A stretch of DNA of 64,000 bases from the NCBI RefSeq assembly GCF_000146165.2, contig NC_004347.2:930001-994000 (forward strand), given 5' to 3'. This DNA comes from Shewanella oneidensis MR-1. Its GTDB lineage: Bacteria; Pseudomonadota; Gammaproteobacteria; Enterobacterales; Shewanellaceae. Below the pieces are notes generated by a model that saw only the letters and a program-made list of their open reading frames with translations, was not told the DNA's origin and did not search any database. This document shows, one piece after another, positions 39,959-50,200 of this stretch (the first letter of the stretch is position 1; each line of letters opens with the position of its first letter). Both the position numbers and the translations under genes were made by a program.

Positions 39959-40783
39959 TTAATTGAAATGTCCAGTGTGGCAAGTGGTGCATTCCATATC
40001 GGTTTTAACGCTTGCCGCAGATCCTAAAGTGCCACTGCTGCCATGGCAGACTTGGCAATCCTGTGCTTCAAGGGAGGGTTTGCTACCAGGTAAAGCGCCA
40101 ATATTTTCACCCTGATAGGCGCGGTTAAGCAGTTCTACAAGGTGATAAGTCATCGACGCTGATAGGCGGTAGCAGCGCTCAGCTTTTTTAGAAAATGGCA
40201 GTCCTGAGGCTCTAGACCAGTTGCTGATAGAAGAGTGGCATAACACGCTCATGGCTTTTGATGAGCTGCCAACAAGGGCGGTTTTTTCCGCAGTGGAACC
40301 AATACCAGCGATAAACTCGGGTGACGTTAAGGGTAAGGTGGTGTTTTCATAGTAGCGGAAAGTATTGGCAATCACGGCGTTATTTTGGCCATTAATATCA
40401 TCTAAGATATTGACTAACATACCAATAGCATTAAGGTTGCCACAAAGCGTACCTTGGCCTGTCACGCCCGCAAAGCCATAACCCGCTAGCGCGGTGGGAA
40501 TGCTCTTAAACTTGTCTGCATCGGCACTATTTGATTGCGCTAGCATAGTGACTACAGAGTGAAATACTTGGTGCATACAGCCGCCACCTGTTTGGTAAGC
40601 GAGTTTAGCAGTGGCCATTGGATCAAGCGGTACGTATTTGAGTTTTTCCCCGAGTGCTAATTGATATTGACCGTCGGCATTGGTCGCTGCAAATGCTGAC
40701 GTACCCATTAATGTTGCGCCCGCTGCCGCTGTGCTGATGCCGATAATACGAGTTAATGCTTGGCGTCGATTAATGCTCATCAT
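39959..40783 (-). CDS. Split-Soret diheme cytochrome c, Tat-exported
   Basis: 274 residues. The signal has a twin-arginine motif INRRQALTR, so it is exported folded, which fits a protein with an iron-sulfur centre. Two heme c sites are at the C terminus: CQVCH and CTTCH. The N-terminal part carries the GGGCMHQVF and GTLCGNLNA blocks of the C_GCAxxG_C_C type domain found in split-Soret cytochromes. Physiological partner unknown. Downstream lipoprotein gene is seven bases away. Confidence 0.8.
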   Translation of the reverse strand: MMSINRRQALTRIIGISTAAAGATLMGTSAFAATNADGQYQLALGEKLKYVPLDPMATAKLAYQTGGGCMHQVFHSVVTMLAQSNSADADKFKSIPTALAGYGFAGVTGQGTLCGNLNAIGMLVNILDDINGQNNAVIANTFRYYENTTLPLTSPEFIAGIGSTAEKTALVGSSSKAMSVLCHSSISNWSRASGLPFSKKAERCYRLSASMTYHLVELLNRAYQGENIGALPGSKPSLEAQDCQVCHGSSGTLGSAASVKTDMECTTCHTGHFN

Positions 40784-41224
40784 GAATATCCTCTTTTAGT
40801 AATTGCTTTTATTTATCAATCAGAAAACTTGGTTGATGAAAGCAATTTTAAGGAGGTAGAAGATAAATAATGTGATTTGAGAGAGAGGATATTCGGCTTA
40901 TTTTTGAGGGGGACGACGTTGTGTTTTTAATCGTTTTTTAAGGTGAAGTGAGTGAGATTGTTTGGTTTTGATCGATTGTAATGTGAGCGAAGGCACGATA
41001 TTTGTCGCATTTATGTGAATTTCGGCGGATTTATTAGCCAAAACTGATGCTGTAAATGTCATTTACCTCTGTGAACTAAAGCAGATTTTCATTGCATCGC
41101 TGCAACCTAGGGCTTATTTCACGAAATGTAATTATTTGCCCCCTTGGGTTAACGGGATCACAGTAATCATTAGCAGTATTGCATAGACTTAATTCCATGA
41201 TTTTATAGACTCGGGGTTTTCGAT
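40784..41224. other. Divergent promoter region between cytochrome operon and regulator B
   Basis: About 440 bases without a gene. It contains a perfect palindrome (41052-41066) and TGTGA at 40982-40986 followed six bases later by GCACG, a partial CRP-like arrangement. The region must hold the promoters of both divergent units. Confidence 0.5.
41052..41066. promoter_or_regulatory. Perfect 15-bp palindrome upstream of regulator B
   Basis: GTAAATG-T-CATTTAC, arms of seven around a central T, in the divergent promoter region. It has the same geometry as the palindrome before regulator A but a different sequence. Candidate operator for either side. Confidence 0.45.
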
Positions 41225-41968
41225 ATGCAAGTGGGGAGCTGTTGGTTTGACAAAGACCGTGGCTTGCTTGTCGAACAGGCTCGGAACGAATCTTGGCACC
41301 TTCCTCGTGCTGAGCTACAGGTGCTGACTTTACTGGTTGAGCATCAAGGTAAACTGGTCTCAAAGCATGATCTTAAGACTGGTGATGGCGAGCACCCACC
41401 GCTAACGGATACTTCACTCGCCCGTGCGGTATTTATGATCCGCTCTTTTTTGGGGCCGCAATATGAAGGGTTGATTGAAACCGTCAAAGGCCAAGGTTAT
41501 TTGCTGCACAATACCCAAGGGCAGCGGTTAAAAAGTTTTCACTACCACAGATTACAGTCTTTACCCTGGTGGAGTGTGCTGCTCGTGTTTGGCTTTATGT
41601 TGGCAATTTCAGGTTTTTATCTGAGTCGAATTGACCACAGTGTTCCCACTGAACCTCTATTATCAACCGAATTCCCCTTAGCATCAGGGCAGCATATACG
41701 CTTGCACCTTTATGCCAATTCTAAGACCAATAATACCTTGTTATTTGAGTTAGGAGACCGCTTAGGGCAGGGCTTGAGCCTCTGTGAACACAGTGATTGG
41801 TCTGAAGTTTACTCTTCACTTTCCCATGATAAACAAGTATTTAATATTACTTTACGAGGTCATAAGCTCGGGCAGTCGGTTATTCGGAATTTGAAGATTA
41901 GCGATTTTAGACGCCCTAAAGAGTTTATTGATACTCAGTGGCTACAGGAGGTTGGGATCTGTGGCTAA
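41225..41968 (+). CDS. Membrane-anchored winged-helix regulator B (ToxR/CadC-like architecture)
   Basis: 247 residues, paralogue of the gene at 38070. Winged helix at ~1-105 (MQVGSCWFDKDRGLLVE, LPRAELQVLTLLVEHQGKLVSK, TVKGQGYLLHN), transmembrane helix at ~117-138 and a periplasmic domain with Cys187 and Cys246. The two cysteines are 59 residues apart, exactly as in regulator A (188 and 247), so a conserved disulfide is likely. Its partner gene overlaps its 3' end by eight bases. Confidence 0.85.
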   Translation: MQVGSCWFDKDRGLLVEQARNESWHLPRAELQVLTLLVEHQGKLVSKHDLKTGDGEHPPLTDTSLARAVFMIRSFLGPQYEGLIETVKGQGYLLHNTQGQRLKSFHYHRLQSLPWWSVLLVFGFMLAISGFYLSRIDHSVPTEPLLSTEFPLASGQHIRLHLYANSKTNNTLLFELGDRLGQGLSLCEHSDWSEVYSSLSHDKQVFNITLRGHKLGQSVIRNLKISDFRRPKEFIDTQWLQEVGICG

Positions 41969-42491
41969 GTGGCTAAAGTGGACCATCAATCTAACCATTC
42001 TCACGGCGCTAATTGTGGCTTGTGGGGTGATTTATCTGCAATCGGTTTCCAATAAGGCGGTGATCCTCAATTGCAGCTCTGAACTTTTTGATCGCCACGC
42101 TCAGCGAGCTGACGACGGCAAATACTATCTACTGGTCGATGTGTTGATCTCCTCGGGTAATGCACAGATTAATTACCGTTACTTCAACCTTGATGGTTCC
42201 AGTGCAGGCACCATTCTGATGCAGGGCGAAGTGCAAAATATGGAGCTTAATCGGATGGCCTACAACGTGTCGGTTAAAACCAAGACAGAATCAGATGAGG
42301 TCGATAAAAAACATTGGCCTGAGCATATGAAGTATCTCTCCTACATCAGTAGCTTACATTTCAGTGAGTCAGGCAGACATAACCTCAGCATTGAAGTACT
42401 CGATAGCGATGCTAGCCAAGACTATGCTGTGGTCTTGTTTCAACCCAGCAACACGGTTTGTGGCTGCCGAATCGTCAATAGCCGAATTTAA
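41961..42491 (+). CDS. Periplasmic membrane-anchored partner of regulator B (ToxS-like)
   Basis: 176 residues from a GTG start at 41961, chosen because AGGAGG lies nine bases upstream and the next residues VAKWLKW lead into the transmembrane helix (~8-27). Periplasmic domain with Cys38 in an LNC motif and Cys167/Cys169 near the end. Shares NYRY, G-V-N-E and PSN blocks with the product at 38818. Start overlaps regulator B by eight bases, showing translational coupling. Confidence 0.75.
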   Translation: MAKWLKWTINLTILTALIVACGVIYLQSVSNKAVILNCSSELFDRHAQRADDGKYYLLVDVLISSGNAQINYRYFNLDGSSAGTILMQGEVQNMELNRMAYNVSVKTKTESDEVDKKHWPEHMKYLSYISSLHFSESGRHNLSIEVLDSDASQDYAVVLFQPSNTVCGCRIVNSRI

Positions 42492-42575
42492 TCAGTGAAT
42501 TTGCTGCGCTTTCGGTTTAGATTATCTTTTCCATGGTGTTAATGCCGACCCTTGGTTCCAGTCATAAAGGTTTTT

Positions 42576-43976
42576 GTGTTTAAGATACGTGTCAAACAAG
42601 AAGAATCTCTGTCGATTAAGTTCAGCCATCAGATGGAAAAGGGCGATAATCGTCAACTCGACCTCTATTTCTTTTTGCCTAAAGAAATGGGCATAGGCGC
42701 GCACACCTTAAACGAAGAAGAGTACTACCATAGCGGCATTGTTGGCCGCCGCTCTTATTACTCCGAGGGCCTACACTTACCGCTGGTACAAGGGCGATTC
42801 GCCAGTATGAATCGTCGCACTGTGGAAGAGTTTAGGCTGTACTTAAACTTGTTTGCTTACCAATTTGCGGTGGCGGTTGAAAACGATGTTAAAGAACTCA
42901 ATCGGATTGCCGATGTGGAGCACTTTTATCTCGCACTCGATGAGCTGTGTGAGCAGATAACCCAACTGCTGAAAAAGTTTCGCCGTAATGAACCGGGCGA
43001 TCCTAAATGGAAATCCTATTTTGAAAATGCTGATAACTATCTGTCTTGGTTTTGTGAGCAGCAACTGTTAAAAGTGTTAGCCCATGCCACCCGTACCAGC
43101 GATTTTTCCGACATTCAGGAGCGAGTGCTCACCCTGTGTCGCAATGAGTCTGCCTATCGCGATGCTAATAACTATAACTCGGCTCAGACTAAGCAAGATC
43201 CTAACCGAATTTCAAATAAGATGCTGTTATTAAGACGTTTAATTCAGCAAGGGGTTGTACTTAAAGAAGAATTAAAACCACTGGGCATTGGCCTCAAAAA
43301 GTTCACTACGGGGCTTGCCACGGCATTAGTCATGTTGGTGGTGTCGGCGCTGATTATTGAAGCCCAGGGGGTTTTTAGTGGTTTTACCATCGCCCTTGTG
43401 TTGACCTTAGCGGTGATTTACGGATTTAGGGAAATCTTTAAGGATGATGTGCGTAATGCCCTATGGCGCTTTATTCAGCGTGGTCGGCCGCGTTGGAGCC
43501 GTATCTTAAGGGATACTACCAGTCAGGCGGTTATTGCTAAACAATTAGTGTGGTTGGAGTTTATGCGTCAGCAGGATTTACCTGAAAAGGTGAGTGAAAT
43601 CCTAAAACATAGGCATAGCCAAAATAAAGTCGATGCCGAGATCTTGCATTACAAGATTGCGACGCGGGTGAATCAAGGGGAGTTTCAGGCGGGTTACTCC
43701 ACGATTCAAGAGCAAGTTAACTTTAGTTTTGTGCCGTTTGCCCGCTACTTAGAGCGGGGCAAGGCCAAGATTTACAAGGAGCTTGAGGGCAAAATTAGCC
43801 ATGAGTCAGTCGAGCGCCGTTATCAAGTCAATCTGATTTTAGTGCTGCGTGATGGCCGTGAAGAGCCAGAATACGCCCGCTATAAAATCACCATGAACCG
43901 CTCTGCGATTATCGAGATCACCCAAAGCCAGTTGCCCGAATCTTTTAATCCGCCTGTTAAGATGGATGACGAGTAA
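42576..43976 (+). CDS. Unknown membrane protein with two TM helices
   Basis: 466 residues from a GTG at 42576 (AAAGG five bases upstream). A soluble N-terminal domain of ~245 residues, two adjacent hydrophobic segments (about 247-267 and 271-289), and a second soluble domain of ~180 residues ending in a charged tail. No enzymatic motif recognised. The 3' end overlaps the convergent sensor gene by 20 bases. No known family assigned. Confidence 0.75.
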   Translation: MFKIRVKQEESLSIKFSHQMEKGDNRQLDLYFFLPKEMGIGAHTLNEEEYYHSGIVGRRSYYSEGLHLPLVQGRFASMNRRTVEEFRLYLNLFAYQFAVAVENDVKELNRIADVEHFYLALDELCEQITQLLKKFRRNEPGDPKWKSYFENADNYLSWFCEQQLLKVLAHATRTSDFSDIQERVLTLCRNESAYRDANNYNSAQTKQDPNRISNKMLLLRRLIQQGVVLKEELKPLGIGLKKFTTGLATALVMLVVSALIIEAQGVFSGFTIALVLTLAVIYGFREIFKDDVRNALWRFIQRGRPRWSRILRDTTSQAVIAKQLVWLEFMRQQDLPEKVSEILKHRHSQNKVDAEILHYKIATRVNQGEFQAGYSTIQEQVNFSFVPFARYLERGKAKIYKELEGKISHESVERRYQVNLILVLRDGREEPEYARYKITMNRSAIIEITQSQLPESFNPPVKMDDE

Positions 43977-46194
43977 ATGCCTGACCAATATTCTGATCGT
44001 TATTCTGCTTTGCTCGTTTGAGTGCTACCTCGGCATTACTGAGGTATTGCTCTAAGCTTTGTCCTTCCTGATAGCTGGCGATGCCGATGCTGATCCCTTC
44101 ACCTAAGCCGTTGCTGTTGAGTTTTTCGATGGTATTGAGAGCAAAGTGATGCGCCGCGGTAGCATCGGTATCTGGCAATAGCAACAGTAGTTTACCCAGT
44201 TGCCAATGGAGTATTTGGTAATGGGTTGGGATCTCAAGTAATAGCTGAACTTCCACTTCCTGCTGGCGATTTTCGAGTTGATCGATATCGCTCATATGGC
44301 TCAGCAATCCTTCAGGATTGATGTCCATGACCAGTAGGCTTGAGTTGCTGCGGCTTTGGGGGGACAGTGAGGCAAAATAACGTTCTAAATCTGACAGGTG
44401 TTGCAAAATCGTGCTGCGGTGTGGCACAAAATTGCGAGCTTCAGCACCACGTTGGCCGTCGTTAGCTTGTTCTAAAGTACAGATTATGTAGTCTATTTCG
44501 CCGTCAGCGGCAACATGGCCCTTCAGTGTTGCCTGTAAACAATTGGAATGGCGAAGATTAGGCGAACTGAGGATCTGCCCTTGCCATTGGCCTTGCATGT
44601 TGATTTGGGCGGTGATCCGCTGCCATTGATTGCCTAAATCATTGGCTAATAATGACGCTAAATCATGGTTCAAATCGCCATTGAGCTGCATGAGCTGATC
44701 AAATACAGGGTTGATTTTTATCAACTTACCATTGGCATCCGTCAGTGCTGTCGCCACTGTAGTATCGCAGAGTAGCTCGCTTAAGAATGCTTGATTCTGA
44801 CTGCTAATAATCTCACTGATATCCTCAAGTGTGACTAGCATATTAGGCATACCGCGCCCTAATTTCGGAGCCTGTCGCACATTGACTTTTAGTGTTGAGC
44901 CCTTGTCATTTTCGAGGGATAAGTTGCCTGACCATTCGCCCAATCGATGGACTTGTTCGACAATTTGTGTGTGTGTCAGGTCATCGATATTCAGTGCTCG
45001 TTGTAGACTTCGGTCCGTCAGTTCGTCTTGTGGAACTTGAGTCGCCTCGGCTGCTTTGGGGTTGGCACTGATAATTCGCGCCTGCTCATTGGCCAAAATA
45101 AAGCCAACCTCACTGTTAAATAGTGTATTTGCAACGTCAATACTGTATTGGCGCGAGCGATACTGTAACCGATACATATGGCTCAGTAGAATCACCCAAG
45201 CAGCCAGAAAGGTAAGCATTAAGGAGGCGACTATGACGATGTTTTGCCACTGGGAAAACTTTGAGGCGATATCATCGTTACGAATATAAGAGAGTAAAAA
45301 ATAGTCGCGGCGTAGCTCAGGTTGATTGGTGAGTTCAACTTTGAGGTAAACGAAGGTTGCGTCTTCACCGTGGAACTGGCCAAAGTTGCTCATCGACATT
45401 TCTCGCCACAGCGCCGGATAACTCTGGCGTAAACTCGCTCCTAGAGTGTCGGGAATATGGGGTAGCGGCGCCAGCTCGCTCACACCAGCATAGAGTAATC
45501 CCTGAGTATCTAGCACTAACATGGGCGATTTATTGCTCGAAAAGGCAGGTTTTATCGCCTCTAACATCTGTACCATCGAATTGTAAGTGATGAGATAGCC
45601 CATGGAACTTTGATCGGGTCTTTCCAGCCAAGTCATTTGATACATATAGGGTTCGAGTATGCCATTTAAGGGCACAAACTCTAAGGGCGAGGTAAATACT
45701 TCTTTTCCACCTAAATTACGGCTCGAGCCTAGCAGTGCTGCGGGGAGGGCGTCCTGGCTAAAGTTGGCTGGTGTTGCAAACTTATAATTTCCTTGGGGGT
45801 CGAAGAGGGCAATTCCAAGCAGTTCGGGAATATGCTGAACGAGTTCTTGCCAACTTTCCTGTAATTTTTGCTGTGAAGCTGGCGTCGGATTTTTAAGATA
45901 CTGGTTGAGTAATTCATCCTTGGCAAACAACTGCGTGCGAAACTGCTGAAAAGCGACCTTATCGGTGATCAATGTACCTATGGTTTGTAATTCGCTATAT
46001 CTTTGTGTAGCCCATTCTTCCTGCAACCTTCTTTCACCTAACGTTATGATTAAGTGGGTTAAAATAATCATACCTATCACTAACATCGATAACTGGCTCG
46101 CAACGGCTAACATGCGTTGGTGAGACCAATGCAGTCCTTGAGCTAATGAAAGTAGCGATGCGAGTGGTTGTAGGCTTGGATTGTTCTTCAGCAT
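43957..46194 (-). CDS. Membrane sensor with PAS domains and degenerate GGDEF domain
   Basis: 745 residues. Transmembrane helix ~32-54, a large periplasmic sensor of about 270 residues, second transmembrane helix ~325-347, two PAS-like domains (about 360-460 and 480-580), and a C-terminal GGDEF-like domain recognised by its end ISIGIASYQEG, NAEVALKRAKQ. Where the GGDEF signature is expected the sequence reads HWQLGKLLLLL, so cyclase activity is unlikely. Probably a cyclic di-GMP related receptor or scaffold. Convergent with the preceding gene, overlapping 20 bases. Confidence 0.8.
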   Translation of the reverse strand: MLKNNPSLQPLASLLSLAQGLHWSHQRMLAVASQLSMLVIGMIILTHLIITLGERRLQEEWATQRYSELQTIGTLITDKVAFQQFRTQLFAKDELLNQYLKNPTPASQQKLQESWQELVQHIPELLGIALFDPQGNYKFATPANFSQDALPAALLGSSRNLGGKEVFTSPLEFVPLNGILEPYMYQMTWLERPDQSSMGYLITYNSMVQMLEAIKPAFSSNKSPMLVLDTQGLLYAGVSELAPLPHIPDTLGASLRQSYPALWREMSMSNFGQFHGEDATFVYLKVELTNQPELRRDYFLLSYIRNDDIASKFSQWQNIVIVASLMLTFLAAWVILLSHMYRLQYRSRQYSIDVANTLFNSEVGFILANEQARIISANPKAAEATQVPQDELTDRSLQRALNIDDLTHTQIVEQVHRLGEWSGNLSLENDKGSTLKVNVRQAPKLGRGMPNMLVTLEDISEIISSQNQAFLSELLCDTTVATALTDANGKLIKINPVFDQLMQLNGDLNHDLASLLANDLGNQWQRITAQINMQGQWQGQILSSPNLRHSNCLQATLKGHVAADGEIDYIICTLEQANDGQRGAEARNFVPHRSTILQHLSDLERYFASLSPQSRSNSSLLVMDINPEGLLSHMSDIDQLENRQQEVEVQLLLEIPTHYQILHWQLGKLLLLLPDTDATAAHHFALNTIEKLNSNGLGEGISIGIASYQEGQSLEQYLSNAEVALKRAKQNNDQNIGQAFTRHPS

Positions 46195-46358
46195 GGGCCG
46201 ATTTGAGGTTGGTGATCTGTTAATTAGGCTATGTTAACACGAATGAATTGTTACGACAGCGGCAAGTTGCTCAGCGATAAATTTATCACTGAGCAAGTGA
46301 GTTAATTCTTGGGGGCTTATGAACGTGAATCCGGTTTTTGGGATTGTTTGTGGCGATA

Positions 46359-47063
46359 TTAGCCGAGCGTGCCTAATACTCTGTGTTTAAACTCGCAGCC
46401 AGCAGCCAGCACTTGCTCACGGCAAAGGTCGATATCTACCCCGTCTAATCCTTCAATCGCTGAGACTTGCACTCGCTCAATATAGTGGGGCGCGAGGGCG
46501 ATAAAGGCATTTACCGCTGCGTAGGAGTCTGCAAGTTTGGGTCGGCAATGCTGATTATAGGCAGCCTCATTATCGGCATTGAGGGAAATAGATAAACCAT
46601 CAACACACTCCGCTAGTTCGGGCAGAATGTTACGTCTATGCACAAGATTGCCTAATCCATCAGTATTGACCCTAACTCGACCGCCGCGACGTTTGATTTC
46701 TTTGGCCACAGCAAGCAGCGTCGAAAGGTTCATGGTCGGCTCGCCATAGCCGCAAAACACATATTCCTCGAAGTCTTCCACATTGCCTAAGAGTGGAATA
46801 ATTTCCTCGGGTTTGGGTTGATGGGTCAATGCCAATTGATATTCATGGATTTGCTTGCTGCCATTGTGTTTCGGGCAGAATACACAACGCAGAGTGCAGC
46901 GGCCGGTGATGTTGAGGTAACGGCTCTTACGAATATCGTAGACCAAGGTTTCGGTGGCACAGGTCTCATTGGTACAGACTTCTGCGGTGGTATTGCCATT
47001 GGCTAAGGTTTCACAGGCAATTAGCGGCGCGGATTTTGATTTAGCAGTAAGTGAGTTTGGCAT
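46359..47063 (-). CDS. Radical SAM protein, TatD-associated type
   Basis: About 234 residues with the CTLRCVFC (CxxxCxxC) motif for the 4Fe-4S cluster that cleaves S-adenosylmethionine, preceded by YLNITGR and followed by FCGYGEPTMN, the glycine-rich SAM segment. It resembles the radical SAM group linked to TatD nucleases; no tatD gene is adjacent here. The start is uncertain: ATG at 47063 has no good ribosome site, and an in-frame GTG at 47147 would add 28 residues of poor character. Substrate unknown. Confidence 0.75.
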   Translation of the reverse strand: MPNSLTAKSKSAPLIACETLANGNTTAEVCTNETCATETLVYDIRKSRYLNITGRCTLRCVFCPKHNGSKQIHEYQLALTHQPKPEEIIPLLGNVEDFEEYVFCGYGEPTMNLSTLLAVAKEIKRRGGRVRVNTDGLGNLVHRRNILPELAECVDGLSISLNADNEAAYNQHCRPKLADSYAAVNAFIALAPHYIERVQVSAIEGLDGVDIDLCREQVLAAGCEFKHRVLGTLG

Positions 47064-47178
47064 ACGAGCGGCTTTATTGGCGTCTTGGCGATAACTTGCC
47101 GTGAGTGTAACCAAAGCGCCTAGGGATAACTGCCACGTAGATCGCACTACGCGCTTTCGTTTGAGTTGTCAGTAAAGC

Positions 47179-47204
47179 AAAAGAGAGCCTAAGCTCTCTT
47201 TTTA
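47179..47204 (-). terminator. Terminator of the RND efflux operon
   Basis: AAAAGAGAGC at 47179-47188 pairs with GCTCTCTTTT at 47193-47202. Downstream of the minus-strand RND pump gene and upstream of the radical SAM gene. Confidence 0.85.
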
Positions 47205-47232
47205 TGGGGCTAGCATGGATTACAGGTGATCA

Positions 47233-50200
47233 CTAATCCCGCTTATAGTCAGGTTCATTTACGGCATCCAAGGATACTCTATGAGTTTCATTGGTATGCA
47301 ACGGCATCTCCTGCGTGTTTTTCGGGCGCCACCACCAATGGTAGAGGCGGCTACCAAGGCGTTTAGCATCATCGAGTATGATATACAGCAGCGGCACTAG
47401 GATTAAGGTGACGACTGTTGAGAATAGGATACCGAAGGCAAGCGATGTCGCCATGGGGATCACCACTTGCGCTTGCAGGCTGCGCTCAAGGATGATCGGT
47501 GCGAGGCCTACAAAGGTTGTGAGTGAGGTTAAGATAATCGCCCTAAAACGATAACAACCCGAATCTACCGCTGCTTGTCTTATTGATTGGCCTTGCTCCC
47601 GCGCTCGGTTAACAAAGTCGACCAAAATCAAGGAGTCATTTACGACGACCCCAGCTAGCGCCACAATCCCACAAAGGCTAAGCACGCTAATCGATAGGCC
47701 TTGGATTAGGTGGCCAAAAATGGCGCCAATAATACCAAAGGGAATTACTGACATAATAATTAACGGCTGGCTATAGGATTTGAGCGGCACGGCCATCAAG
47801 GCATAAATAGTAAACAGGGCAAAGAAAAAGCCTTGAATTAACCCAACCAAGGCATTCTGCTCATCTAAACTGCCGCCATCGAGGGCTGTTTGAATGCTAG
47901 GGTACTTGGCTTGTAATTGGGGTAAGTAAGTCTCTTGGATTTCATTGACCACTTTAGAGGGTTCAACGATATTTTTGTTCGCGTTAGCAGTGATGCTAAT
48001 TGCCCGTTTACCATCTACACGGGTGATTGAGGCAAAGGACTCGCCCTTTTCAATCTCTGCGACGGTAGAGAAGGGTACTGCAGTGCCTTGAGGCGTGCGG
48101 ATCAACATGTTTTCAAGGTGACCAAGGGTTCGGCGTTGTTCTAATGGGTAACGCACCATCACTTTGACTTCTTCTTTACTGCGCAAAATTCGTTGAGCTT
48201 CATAACCATAGAAGCCATAACGTACTTGGCGGGCAAGATCAGAAAGGGTTAACCCTAACGCTTCGGCTTCGGGGCGAATTTTCAGGCGGATTTCACTGCT
48301 ACCCGATGAATAATTATCGGCAATGTCGTATATTCCTTCATAGGATGCCAGTTTTTGTTTGATCTCCTTCGAAGCCGCCGCTAATTCATCCAACGAGTTA
48401 GATGATAATCTAAAGGATATATCGCCGCCGCTACCCATGTTTCGACCACCGTTAAGATCGAGTTTTTTTACCGATAGGAGTTCGGGCAGTTGCGCGCGCC
48501 AAGCTGCAGAAATAGTATCGGCATCTATATCCCTCGCTTCACCTTTGACAAGCTCTGCAAAAATAAAGGCCGAGGTGCGAGAGTCCATATTAATAAAACT
48601 ATGTTTCACCACCTCATAGCCATATTTTTGGGCAATATCGGCGTTCATTTTATATAAGGCATCTTCAATATCCTGAATCACCTTGAGAGTGTTTTGCTCA
48701 GAGCTGCCTTCATCCATTTCCAATTGTACTTGGATAAAATCCGAGGCGAGATTGGGAAAGAATACCCAACGTACTTTTCCGCTGAGCACTAAGGCTATAG
48801 AGAGGATTAATACACCGATAAAAATCGCCAGTACGTTATAGCGTTGACGAATACAGCGTTCGAGGAAGTTACGGTAACTGTGGTGAATAAAGTGCTGTAC
48901 GCGATTGTTAAATTTTTCTCTAAAGCGTCCAAAGAAACCGGTCGACTCCCCCGGTTTTTTAAACTTCATATGGGCCAAGTGCGCCGGTAGGATAAATTTA
49001 GATTCCACCAGTGAAAATGCCAGACACAAGATGACAATCATGCCGATGGATTTCCAAATAACCCCCATAGGTCCAGATACCAACAACATAGGTATAAAGG
49101 CGGCGATAGTGGTTAACACTCCGAAGGTCGCTGGCATTGCCACCTTTTGTGCTCCGTGGATCACATTATCAATCGAGTGCCCATGACGCTCAACTTCATC
49201 GTAGGCACTCTCGCCAATCACTATGGCATCGTCGACCACAATCCCGAGTACCAGAATAAACGCAAATAAGGTCATCATGTTGATGGTCATCGAAAAAGGT
49301 TCGAGAGGCATCAGCAACATAGTGCCAAGGAAGCACACGGGTATCCCCATCATTACCCAAAAGGCAAGCCTTAAGTCCAGAAATAAGGCGAGGATAATAA
49401 ACACCAGCAGGGCGCCATAAAACATGTTGGATAACATCATATTGAGGCGATCTTTGAGGTAGTGAGTCATATCCCCCCAAGTGTCTAGCTTAGCATTGGC
49501 TGGTAATGTCGCGCGGCGATCCTCTACATATTGTTTAACCTGCGCAGCAATTTCTAAGGCGTTTTGATCGTTGACGCTGGTGACTTCAATAATGGCAGCG
49601 GGTTTTCCATTAAAGCGGGTGTACTCTAAGCGTTCTTCAAAATCGTCCTTAATGGTGGCAACTTGCGGCAACATCACGCGGCTACCGTCGGCACGGGTAG
49701 TGACGACGATATTGGCAAAATCATCGCCCGTATAGGCTTGACCTTTAGTGCGCAGCAGAATGTCACCATCCTCAGCGCGAATTGAACCGCCGGGTAAATC
49801 GATGGAGGAGTTTTGTACCGCTGTTGCGACTTGCGAGAAGGTTAAGCCGTATTCACGCAGTTTATCTTCTGAGACTTCGATGCCGATTTCATAATCGCGC
49901 ACCCCCGTGACTTTCGCACGGGTAACGGCGGGGAGCTGGGTCAAATCATCACGTACTGATTTAGCCAATTCCTTCATATCGTGCAGTGACATTTCACCGT
50001 AGATAGAGACCCACAGCACAAAATTTTCGGGCTCAACCTTAAAAATTTCCGGCTTTTCAATATTTACAGGGAAGGTAGAGATTGCATCTAAGCGTAGTTT
50101 AGCTTCATCTAACAGGTTCTGAACATCGTAACCATCTTCTACCTCTATGCTGATTGTGCCTATTCCCTCACGGGCGACCGAAGTCACTTTTTTAATCCCA

